From Candidatus Harrysmithiimonas galli (GTDB lineage: Bacteria > Bacillota > Bacilli > CAJFEE01): 33,062 bases of DNA. The notes below the pieces were generated by a model. The model was given only the letters and a program-made list of their open reading frames with translations, did no database searches and was not told the origin of the DNA. A program made the position numbers and the translations under genes. The stretch lies in NCBI GenBank assembly GCA_904373265.1, contig CAJFEE010000027.1:1-33062 (forward strand), given 5' to 3'. This document shows positions 16,632 through 24,261 of the stretch, piece by piece. Position 1 is the first letter of the stretch, and every line of letters begins with the position of its first letter.

Positions 16632-17279
16632 ATGCTAAAAGATGTTTTAGAACTGTACCAAAACCGCCCGGATTTTTTTATTCAACTTACATTGGAACAT
16701 ATCAAAATTTGTGGTATTTCCATTGTGATTGCGTTTTTTATTGGTTCTGTTCTCGGTATTTGGATCAGTGAATATAAACGGTTTTCCCCCTTTATCATCG
16801 GTATAACCAATATCATTTATACCATTCCGTCTATTGCACTGCTTGGATTTTTCATTCCGATTTCAGGCATTGGAAACACAACAGCAATTATTGCTCTTTC
16901 GATTTATGGATTGCTTCCGATTGTCAGAAATACCTACACTGGACTGGTAAGCATTGATCCTGCCATTATCGAGGCTGCCAAAGGCATGGGCAGTACGAGC
17001 GGACAAATTTTATACAAAATCAAATTGCCTCTTGCCCTCCCTATCATTCTATCTGGTTTAAAAAATATGGTCGTGATGACCATTGCATTGGGTGGAATTG
17101 CTTCTTTTATTGGCGCTGGCGGACTTGGTGTAGCAATTTTTCGTGGTATAACCATTAACAATCTTGCTATGACCGTTGCTGGAAGCTTGATTATCGCATT
17201 GATGGCTTTATTTTTCGATTTCTTAATTGGAAGCTTTGAAAAACAAATCTACAAAAAAAGGAGAATGAAACAAATATGA
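16632..17279 (+). CDS. Betaine/choline-type ABC permease (OpuCB-like)
   Basis: A 215-residue inner-membrane permease of the glycine betaine/carnitine/choline family. It has about five membrane segments, the N-terminal 'QLTLEHIKICGISIVIAFFIG' (partly quoted) region, and the diagnostic 'IYTIPSIALLGFFIP' and 'GMGSTSGQILYKIKLPLALPIILSGLKN' (partly quoted) EAA loop. The start MLKDVLE follows GGAG by seven bases; the ATG 21 bp upstream lacks a ribosome binding site. Its stop overlaps the next gene's start (ATGA). Only one permease gene is present, where OpuC operons usually have two, so it may act as a homodimer. Confidence 0.9.
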   Translation: MLKDVLELYQNRPDFFIQLTLEHIKICGISIVIAFFIGSVLGIWISEYKRFSPFIIGITNIIYTIPSIALLGFFIPISGIGNTTAIIALSIYGLLPIVRNTYTGLVSIDPAIIEAAKGMGSTSGQILYKIKLPLALPIILSGLKNMVVMTIALGGIASFIGAGGLGVAIFRGITINNLAMTVAGSLIIALMALFFDFLIGSFEKQIYKKRRMKQI

Positions 17280-18199
17280 GAAAAACATTTTGGGTAATAT
17301 TTATCATTTGTGCATGTATGATGTTGCTTTTTGCCTGTTCTAATGAGACACAAACAAATCAAGATGAACAAAAACAGAAAAACGATGTTATTCACATTGC
17401 AACAAAACCAATGACAGAACAGCTCATTCTTGGGGAGATGCTTGCCATTTTAATTGAAGAAAAAACGGGGCTTCAGACGGAGATTACAAAAGGTGTTGGC
17501 GGCGGAACTGCTAATATTCATCCGGCGCTAATTAACGGAGAATTTGATTTATACCCAGAATATACTGGGACATCTTGGTATACGGTTTTAAAGGAAACAC
17601 AGACCCCAACACATGAAACAATGATGGAAGAATTGAAAAAACGATATAACGATGAATTTAATTTACGTTGGTTAGGGCTATACGGCTTTGAAAATACATA
17701 TGGAATCATTGTCCGAAAAGAGATTGCTGATCAATACAATGTAAGCAAAATTTCAGATTTGGAAGCTATAGCACCCAAACTTGTTTTTGGTGCGAATTAT
17801 GATTATTTTGAGCGCCCAGACGGATTTGATGCATTTAAAGAAGCATACCATTTAAATTTCCAAAAAACAGTAGACATGGATATTGCCTTACGCTTTCAAG
17901 CATTAAACAATGCGCAAATTGATGTACTAAATCTATTTACTACGGATGCTCAGCTTAGTGTAACCGAACATAAAATTTTAGAAGACGACAAAGCGTTTTT
18001 CCAAGATTATTATGCTGGTACGGTTATTCGCAATGAAACATTAGAAAAACACCCAGAATTGGAAGCGGCTATTGCACTATTAGACGGACAAATTTCTGAA
18101 AAAGAAATGTCTGATATGAACTACGAAATTGAAGAAAACAAAAAAGATGAAGCCGATGTGGCACGTGAATTTTTAATTGCAAAAGGAATTATTGAATAA
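17276..18199 (+). CDS. Betaine/choline-type substrate-binding lipoprotein (OpuCC-like)
   Basis: The 307-residue protein has a signal peptide with lipobox LLFAC (cleavage before Cys21) and an OpuAC-type binding domain. The hallmark region GVGGGTANIHPALINGEFDLYPEYTGTSW is present (residues near 81-110; described by its ends GVGGGTAN and YPEYTGT). Tyr residues in YPEYTGT, ENTYGII, NYDYFERPDG and YYAGTVI could form the aromatic cage that holds quaternary ammonium ligands. It delivers the substrate to the permease encoded just upstream. Glycine betaine, choline or carnitine are the likeliest ligands; other betaine-like molecules such as ergothioneine are bound by relatives and cannot be excluded. 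Confidence 0.88.
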   Translation: MRKTFWVIFIICACMMLLFACSNETQTNQDEQKQKNDVIHIATKPMTEQLILGEMLAILIEEKTGLQTEITKGVGGGTANIHPALINGEFDLYPEYTGTSWYTVLKETQTPTHETMMEELKKRYNDEFNLRWLGLYGFENTYGIIVRKEIADQYNVSKISDLEAIAPKLVFGANYDYFERPDGFDAFKEAYHLNFQKTVDMDIALRFQALNNAQIDVLNLFTTDAQLSVTEHKILEDDKAFFQDYYAGTVIRNETLEKHPELEAAIALLDGQISEKEMSDMNYEIEENKKDEADVAREFLIAKGIIE

Positions 18200-18201
18200 A
18201 T

Positions 18202-18954
18202 ATGAATAAAAATATAATGATTTCTTTTCAAAATGTAAGTAAAACCTATAATGGAAAAACAGCTTTAAACCATTTTTCTTTGGACATTTACGACGGTGAG
18301 TTGCTTACAGTCATCGGCACATCTGGATGCGGAAAAACAACCGCATTGAAAATGATTAACAGACTGCTGCAACCAGACACAGGAAATATTTTTGTAAACG
18401 GGACAAATGTCAGTGCCATAAATCCAGTCGAATTAAGGAGAACAGTTGGATATGTAATTCAAAACATCGGCTTATTTCCACATATGACCATTGAGAAAAA
18501 TATTGGATATATTTTGACGCTAGTACATACTCCAAAAACCGAAATCAGGCAACGTGTAAATGAGCTGATCCAACTTGTTCATCTACCCCAAGAACTATTA
18601 AAGCGCTATCCGTCAGAATTATCTGGCGGACAAAATCAACGTGTGGGAATTGCAAGAGCACTTGCTGCTCGTCCAAAAATTATGTTGATGGATGAACCTT
18701 TCGGTGCGGTGGATGAAATTACACGAAAAAAACTACAGTCCCAATTTAAACAGTTGCAACAAAGTATGAAAATGACAGTGTTTTTTATTACACATGATAT
18801 CAAAGAAGCTTTACTGCTCGGTACACGTGTTTTAATTATGGATGCAGGTGAAATTGTTCAGATTGGCACACCAGAAGAGATCAAATCTGCACCAAAAACC
18901 AAGTTTGTTACTGATTTATTGGCCGATCACCTTATATTTGAAGCAAGTAACTGA
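18202..18954 (+). CDS. Betaine/choline-type ABC ATPase (OpuCA-like, no CBS domains)
   Basis: This 250-residue ATPase contains Walker A GTSGCGKTT, the OpuCA/ProV-like Q-loop YVIQNIGLFPHMT, signature LSGGQNQRVGIARAL, Walker B IMLMDEPFGAVD, and the H-loop ITHDIKEA. It ends at residue 250, so it lacks the two C-terminal CBS domains that in OpuA and OpuC ATPases sense ionic strength. The start lies two bases after the lipoprotein gene stop, with only a weak AAGGA upstream. Activity may therefore be controlled mainly at expression rather than by salt sensing. Confidence 0.92.
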   Translation: MNKNIMISFQNVSKTYNGKTALNHFSLDIYDGELLTVIGTSGCGKTTALKMINRLLQPDTGNIFVNGTNVSAINPVELRRTVGYVIQNIGLFPHMTIEKNIGYILTLVHTPKTEIRQRVNELIQLVHLPQELLKRYPSELSGGQNQRVGIARALAARPKIMLMDEPFGAVDEITRKKLQSQFKQLQQSMKMTVFFITHDIKEALLLGTRVLIMDAGEIVQIGTPEEIKSAPKTKFVTDLLADHLIFEASN

Positions 18955-18972
18955 AAATATGTTAGAAATAAA

Positions 18973-19099
18973 GATGGGATGGAAAATTTATTGCACTCAC
19001 ATTTCTAAGCGAAAATAATCATCATTACATCAAAACAAAATTCCAAAAAACAAATAGGAATGAAAAAAATGTATTTTAAACATATTTCTCCATCCCATC
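18973..19099. repeat. Long-range inverted repeat after the Opu operon
   Basis: GATGGGATGGA (18973-18983) and its exact reverse complement TCCATCCCATC (19089-19099) are separated by 105 bp. They lie between two converging genes. No T-run follows either arm, so it is not a standard terminator, although a long transcript hairpin is possible. Confidence 0.5.
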
Positions 19100-19194
19100 A
19101 TCGAGAAAACTTTAATTTTATATCATCTTGTGTTTTGAAGAAAGAAGCTTTATCAAAAAAACTTATTCGTTTTATAAAATGATGATCCTTAAAA

Positions 19195-19271
19195 TTCAAA
19201 AAAGACAAAACCTCAAATCATAGATAAAGAAATTACTTGTTTCTTTCTCTAATAAAATGGGTTTTGTCTTT
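19195..19271 (-). terminator. Terminator of htrA with nested hairpin
   Basis: A 12-bp perfect stem (AAAGACAAAACC at 19201-19212, GGTTTTGTCTTT at 19260-19271) encloses a second one-mismatch stem (TAGATAAAGAAA / TTTCTTTCTCTA). On the minus strand the T-run TTTTTTGAATTTT follows. On the plus strand TTTCATTT follows, so it may also stop transcripts from the converging Opu operon. The remainder of 18955-19310 has no gene. Confidence 0.75.
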
Positions 19272-19310
19272 CATTTATAGAACCAACCAAAAGCTACCGT
19301 CTAGCACCAT

Positions 19311-20657
19311 TTATTCTGATGCAATCAATTTTATCTTTGTACTTGCTTGTTTGCCTTCACGATAATATTTTATCGTAATTTCATCGCCAACTTGATGATT
19401 GTACAACACTTTTCTTAAATCAATAATTGTGTCAACTGTTGTTCCATCCATTTCATAAATTACATCATAAGCCTGCAAGCCAGCTTTTTCCGCTGGGGAA
19501 TTTTGCACAACATTGACAACCGCAATTCCATCGGTAACAGATTCAGGCAGCTTTAATATCGTTTGTTGCTGATATTGATTTAATTCAGCCACTGAGCGCA
19601 ATTCAATACCCATGTACGGACGGATGACCTCACCATTTTTCTCAATGCTTTCAATAATCGGTTTTGCAATATCAATCGGAATGGAAAAACCAATTCCTTC
19701 TACAGAAGTTTGGTTGATTTTCATTGAATTAATTCCGATCACCTCACCATTTAAGTTAACCAATGCTCCACCACTATTTCCTGGATTGATCGCTGCATCT
19801 GTCTGTAAAACTTCAACCTGCCAATCATAAGTTCCATTGTCATCTAAATCTACATCAATGGTTCGTTCCACCCCAGAGATGATTCCCTGTGTAACTGTAC
19901 CAGAAAATGTTAAATCTAATGGATTTCCAATTGCAATAGATGGTTCACCCACTTGCACTTGTGCTGAAGAACCAAATGTCGCAACAGCAGTTATATTGTC
20001 TGCAGGAATTCGGAGTACTGCCAAATCAGTATATACATCGCTACCAATCAGCTCAGCCTCCACCCTTGTACCATCACTCAAACTAACATCTAGTTTACTT
20101 GCACCACTAACAACATGATGATTTGTAACAATATAGGCATAATTGCCCTCTTTTTTATAAATAACACCAGAACCGATACCAGCTTCCAATTCTGTACTTT
20201 CCTGCTGATGAATCATACCGCCAAAAATCAGGTTATTGCTGGTAGATTGAATATTTACAACACCAACAACTGAATCAGATACCTTTTTGACCACTTCTGT
20301 CGTTTCTGTTGTAATTTTTTCAAGTGTTAATGGTGTAGTCGACGTATTATCCAAACCGGCATCGCCCTGAATGGGCTGTGATTGCTTTCCATCGCTATCA
20401 ATTACACCACCATTGATCCCGAAAATGACACCGGCAATCATACCTGCACCAAGCACACCGCCAAGTAAGCCACCGATAAATCCTTTCCCAACCTTTCCTT
20501 TAGATGGAGTGGTGGGTGAAAAATTATCATTGACAGAAGAATAAGGTTGCCCATTGTATAAACCTTCCTGATAATTTTGATTAAATCCATCTTTCATTTC
20601 ATTTTGCAAACTCTCATATATATTTGGCTCTTGATGATTATTTCCTTGATTTGACAT
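19311..20657 (-). CDS. htrA: Membrane-anchored serine protease HtrA (DegP family)
   Basis: The 448-residue protein has a Gln/Asn-rich cytoplasmic N terminus, one Gly-rich membrane helix (about residues 58-82), a trypsin-like protease domain outside the cell, and a C-terminal PDZ domain (about 345-440). The catalytic triad is His181 (TNHHVV), Asp211 (YTDLAVL) and Ser295 (NPGNSGGALV). It degrades or refolds damaged exported proteins. The ATG chosen is eight bases after AAGGAG; an in-frame GTG nine bases upstream lies inside that spacing. In Bacilli htrA follows walJ; here it is separated from walJ by about 690 bp and has its own promoter and terminator. Confidence 0.95.
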   Translation of the reverse strand: MSNQGNNHQEPNIYESLQNEMKDGFNQNYQEGLYNGQPYSSVNDNFSPTTPSKGKVGKGFIGGLLGGVLGAGMIAGVIFGINGGVIDSDGKQSQPIQGDAGLDNTSTTPLTLEKITTETTEVVKKVSDSVVGVVNIQSTSNNLIFGGMIHQQESTELEAGIGSGVIYKKEGNYAYIVTNHHVVSGASKLDVSLSDGTRVEAELIGSDVYTDLAVLRIPADNITAVATFGSSAQVQVGEPSIAIGNPLDLTFSGTVTQGIISGVERTIDVDLDDNGTYDWQVEVLQTDAAINPGNSGGALVNLNGEVIGINSMKINQTSVEGIGFSIPIDIAKPIIESIEKNGEVIRPYMGIELRSVAELNQYQQQTILKLPESVTDGIAVVNVVQNSPAEKAGLQAYDVIYEMDGTTVDTIIDLRKVLYNHQVGDEITIKYYREGKQASTKIKLIASE

Positions 20658-20690
20658 TGTGTACACTCCTTATACTTATTATTTGTACCC

Positions 20691-20696
20691 ATTATA
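20691..20696 (-). promoter_or_regulatory. -10 element upstream of htrA
   Basis: A perfect TATAAT on the minus strand, 33 bp upstream of the htrA start. The sequence 17 bp further upstream (TTTCTT) is a poor -35, so an activator may be needed. Confidence 0.45.
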
Positions 20697-21344
20697 ATTA
20701 GTTTTACACAGGAAAGAAAGAAAGATACCTTCACTTAAACAAAGATTTAAAAAAGTAAACTCCATGTTACAGATGATCGACTTTTTGTTTGATTTCCTGT
20801 AAAAAACTCTAGTTTATCCTAGATAAAAAAGGTAATTCTCTTGGAAAATCATGTATTTTTTTATCAATCATTTATTTTGTTAAACTACAAAATTCCAGTT
20901 CCATTCTTTTGAATATCAGCAAATAAATGCCTCTTTACTTTTAGTCTGTAGCCAAAAAAAGAATTCAGACAAAAAATCAAAATATCTGACTTCCTTTCCT
21001 GAAACAAACTGTGCGCCTAACATAGCATGCTGGTTTTTCTTAGCCTATAACAAAGTCTTGAGGAAAACATATTTCAACCAGATCTTTTCTGCAAGAAAAG
21101 CTTTGTCCATTTCCAACAATCAAATCCCTTTTTGTTTGCAAATAAAAAAATTCAAAAAAAAAGCAACCCATATACAGGTATGCCTATTTTTGAGAATTCA
21201 AATAAATTTGAATCACTTACGAATAACCCTCACAAGATTCTTTTGTCTATTTCTTTATGAGCTAGTGGTTTCTCTTATTGAAAAAGCAATTTAGTAACTT
21301 TTATAGTTTCCAATTTTAGTCACTTCTTATACGAAATCATCCAT
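20697..21344. other. About 650 bp gap between walJ and htrA
   Basis: No supported ORF. A 78-codon plus-strand ORF (21058-21294) has no ribosome binding site. On the minus strand near 21025-20920 about 30 codons without a stop (AMLGAQFVSGKEVRYFDF...) hint at a relic that I cannot place. I see no terminator after walJ. Confidence 0.45.
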
Positions 21345-22142
21345 CTATAAAGTTAAGATTTTCGTCGGTTCAACCGCATCTGTTAAATGAAGCGTAATTT
21401 GATCTTTCAATTCTTGTTTACGAGAAAATAAGATTTCATCACAAATGGAAAAGGCTAGATCTTTCATATTATGTTCCTTAGACAAATGCGCCAAATAAAT
21501 ATGCCGTGTATTCTCTGATACAACTTCACTCAATGCAACAGCTGAGTCCTCATTGGATAAATGTCCCGCGTCACCTAAAATCCGCTGCTTCACATGCCAA
21601 GGATAACGGCCCATTTGCAAAAGACGAATGTCATGGTTGGCTTCAAACACATAAGCATGTGAATCTCGAATCACTTCCTTGGCACGCTGGCTCACATAAC
21701 CCGTATCCGTCAAATACGTAAACTTCACCAGATCACTGTAAAAAACATAACCAAATGGCTCAGCTGCATCATGTGAAATATGAAAAGGTAATAGAATCAA
21801 ATCTTCAAAGCTATAATCCTTTTCACAAACAATCCAATGCAGACAATCTGGTGGAATCTCACCAACTGAAGTTGGCAACGCTCGAAATGTTGCCTCATTC
21901 ATATAGATAGGAAAATGATACTTCCGCGCCAAAACACCTAGTCCTTTGACATGATCAATATGCTCATGTGTAACAAAAATACCAGAAATATCTTTTATGT
22001 TTTTTCCGATTTTTTCCAGCTTAGTCTCAATCTGTCTCCCACTCAATCCAGCATCAATCAAAAACTGTTTTGAGGATTTTGTTTCCAAAAAAACACAATT
22101 GCCAGTACTGCCACTGGCAAGTACACTTAATTGCAAAGTCAA
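21345..22142 (-). CDS. walJ: Metallo-beta-lactamase-fold exonuclease WalJ (YycJ)
   Basis: The 265-residue protein has the MBL metal site H-x-H-x-D-H (THEHIDHVKG), followed by His and Asp ligands in FHISHDAAEPFG, YLTDTGY and a final HLSKEHN. The N terminus LSVLASGSTGNCVFLE is typical for WalJ/YycJ. The protein is linked to DNA damage handling and coordination of cell division with replication in Bacilli; the enzyme has nuclease-like features. Its start lies six bases after the yycI stop, and it is the last gene of the wal operon. Confidence 0.95.
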   Translation of the reverse strand: MTLQLSVLASGSTGNCVFLETKSSKQFLIDAGLSGRQIETKLEKIGKNIKDISGIFVTHEHIDHVKGLGVLARKYHFPIYMNEATFRALPTSVGEIPPDCLHWIVCEKDYSFEDLILLPFHISHDAAEPFGYVFYSDLVKFTYLTDTGYVSQRAKEVIRDSHAYVFEANHDIRLLQMGRYPWHVKQRILGDAGHLSNEDSAVALSEVVSENTRHIYLAHLSKEHNMKDLAFSICDEILFSRKQELKDQITLHLTDAVEPTKILTL

Positions 22143-22148
22143 ACTTCT

Positions 22149-22946
22149 TCACTCCAGTTGTAAATGGTCATTGATTATTTGTCCTTCGATTGCATTCACA
22201 AAATATGAATGTCCATTGTTAAATTTGAAATACCATGTCGGGGTAAATACTTGTGTACCGGTCAATGGCACATATGTATAATAGCCTATTTTAACATCTG
22301 AAATGGATATTGTCTCTAACTCAACATTTTTTTCACCAATAATTTTCAAAGCTTCCAAAGCACTTAAAACAACTGGCTGCTTCTCTTCATCGCCAATAAA
22401 AGTTATATCCACCAACATGGTTTGCAAATACCCAATCACTTCCTTGGCATCATTTAATAAAATCTCCACTCGGCCAAATTGATTATTATAAATGGGATAC
22501 CCCTCATAAGTTTGAATGAAGATAATTTTGTTTGAATTCTTTTCATATGACCAGAATTCGTACTGTGAAGCATGAAAAACATATTGGCTCATAAAACTTT
22601 TCATACTGCCAATATCATTTATCTTTAAAGATGAATATGGCTTTTTTAATGTAGAACGCAAAATATTTTTACTTACAATTCTTAAATTCTGATTGGAAGT
22701 AGACAACTTTGACAAATCAGAGCGATTAAAAATTTTCGGGGTTGCAGAAACATAAGTTAAAGTCTCTGAATCTTGTGGCAATTTTTCTAAATTTTCTTTA
22801 CTGATTGTGCTTTCCGCTTCCATAGGAGCATGTGTCAAATATTCAAACTGAATGCTTCGCTGTTTTTGATGATATTGGACAAACAAAAAAACATCGAGAA
22901 CAAGGAAGATCACAATAAAAACAATTTTTGTTCTACTCCAATCCAT
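22149..22946 (-). CDS. yycI: WalK regulator YycI (WalI)
   Basis: A 265-residue protein with one N-terminal membrane helix (residues 6-23) and an extracytoplasmic domain. The start MDWSRTKIVFIVIFLVLDVFLF (only its ends matter: MDWS-R-T-K and V-L-D-x-F-L) is the family hallmark. YycI and YycH bind each other and WalK in the membrane and tune its kinase activity. GGGGGAG lies six bases before this ATG; a more upstream in-frame ATG overlaps that Shine-Dalgarno. It overlaps the yycH end by 14 bp. Confidence 0.93.
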   Translation of the reverse strand: MDWSRTKIVFIVIFLVLDVFLFVQYHQKQRSIQFEYLTHAPMEAESTISKENLEKLPQDSETLTYVSATPKIFNRSDLSKLSTSNQNLRIVSKNILRSTLKKPYSSLKINDIGSMKSFMSQYVFHASQYEFWSYEKNSNKIIFIQTYEGYPIYNNQFGRVEILLNDAKEVIGYLQTMLVDITFIGDEEKQPVVLSALEALKIIGEKNVELETISISDVKIGYYTYVPLTGTQVFTPTWYFKFNNGHSYFVNAIEGQIINDHLQLE

Positions 22947-24261
22947 CGGCTTCTCCCCCATTTGTCGTTAACAATGTTTCAAGTTCCAACCATTTTCCGT
23001 TATATAAAACAACCCAAGCAGGATACAAGGAAACAAACTGCCCAAAACTGTTCTCCCGCTCCATAATATAGGCAATTCGTATATTTTCAACGAAATTCAC
23101 ATCAAGATGTTTGGCATTTATCAATTTTTCATAGACCGTATAGCCCGAATCTAGAAAAACCGATACCTTTTCCTGTTCAACTTGGTAGCCAAGTTCATAG
23201 GATGGATGAATATAGGAAAGAGATTCGTCATCTCCCCAGCGCACTTCGATTGCTGTACATATGTCTTTTCCAAAAACCGGCAAATGATTGTAGTACATCC
23301 GAAATACCACTTGACGGTTGCTCTCCAATACATCCGATAAATAAAAATCTCCAGTAAATCCTTCATGACTATTGATATAATTATAACTTTCAAATTGAAA
23401 CTTCTGTGACTTCTGATTTTTAATATCAATATTTAATGGGTTCACATAGACGATGGAACTGTTTTCACTTTTTTCCTGCAATAATCTTGTACCGTCTGTA
23501 TAAGACATATTCCCCTCTTCACCACTTTGCTTTGCATACATCGGATCGGAAAATAGCGCATTTTTAAATTGCTCGGAATCAAGCTGATTGGTTAAAAAAA
23601 ACAATTGCTCTAAATAAAAGCCTTGCACTGGCAAATAAAACAGTTGCCGATCCCCAAACTGAAACGGCGCAACCAATATTTTCGTCTCATCAACAGAGAG
23701 TAAAGACTGCTTAAAATCATCCCAACTTTCCGTTTTAAAAATGCCTTCAAATGTTTGTCCAGTGTTCTCATTGATAAAATAAAATGTGCCTTCTTTTGTC
23801 TCATTTAAAGATAGCAATAGATGATGAAAAGAAAAATCCAAATTATCCAGTTGGATATTAGAGAATAAACCACTTAAAAACAAATGCGAAACTTCATTCG
23901 AAAACTCAATTTGCAAAAAAGTCCCTTGACTGACCTGCTGATACAAATCTGCCTTCGTATAGGACTTCTCACTTTTTTTTATATTATAGATCTCACATGA
24001 TTTAAAATATTGAAATAGTTCGGTTTCATCTTTCATACTCATTTCATAATGCACACCATTCAAATGCACAAATGTTCCATAGGGCTGAATGACCTCATCA
24101 ATCGATTTCTTTTCACCAATGGATACCTTTTCAATATATTTTTCACGTGCAAAGGGTTCATAATCGGGTTTAAACATCCAAATTTGGTAAGAAAGAAATA
24201 AACTTAAACCAACAAGAAAAAACAAAATAAATGATTTAAACAATTCCATCTGTTTTCTCAC
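22933..24261 (-). CDS. yycH: WalK regulator YycH (WalH)
   Basis: This 442-residue protein has one membrane helix (about residues 9-28, ending in the conserved Y-Q-I-W-M-F-K-P-D-Y) and a large extracytoplasmic domain. It works with YycI on the sensor kinase WalK. I accept the GTG start because AAGGAA lies nine bases upstream, while the later in-frame ATG has no ribosome binding site. The GTG overlaps the walK stop (GTGA), which couples the two genes. Residue-level identity to the family is low beyond the N terminus, as usual for YycH; gene order makes the call secure. Confidence 0.93.
   Translation of the reverse strand: MRKQMELFKSFILFFLVGLSLFLSYQIWMFKPDYEPFAREKYIEKVSIGEKKSIDEVIQPYGTFVHLNGVHYEMSMKDETELFQYFKSCEIYNIKKSEKSYTKADLYQQVSQGTFLQIEFSNEVSHLFLSGLFSNIQLDNLDFSFHHLLLSLNETKEGTFYFINENTGQTFEGIFKTESWDDFKQSLLSVDETKILVAPFQFGDRQLFYLPVQGFYLEQLFFLTNQLDSEQFKNALFSDPMYAKQSGEEGNMSYTDGTRLLQEKSENSSIVYVNPLNIDIKNQKSQKFQFESYNYINSHEGFTGDFYLSDVLESNRQVVFRMYYNHLPVFGKDICTAIEVRWGDDESLSYIHPSYELGYQVEQEKVSVFLDSGYTVYEKLINAKHLDVNFVENIRIAYIMERENSFGQFVSLYPAWVVLYNGKWLELETLLTTNGGEADGLE

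Noticed and set aside
18955-19100. Intrinsic terminator for the Opu operon from the 11-bp inverted repeat
   Set aside because: Loop of 105 nt and no T-run after the right arm; listed as a repeat instead.
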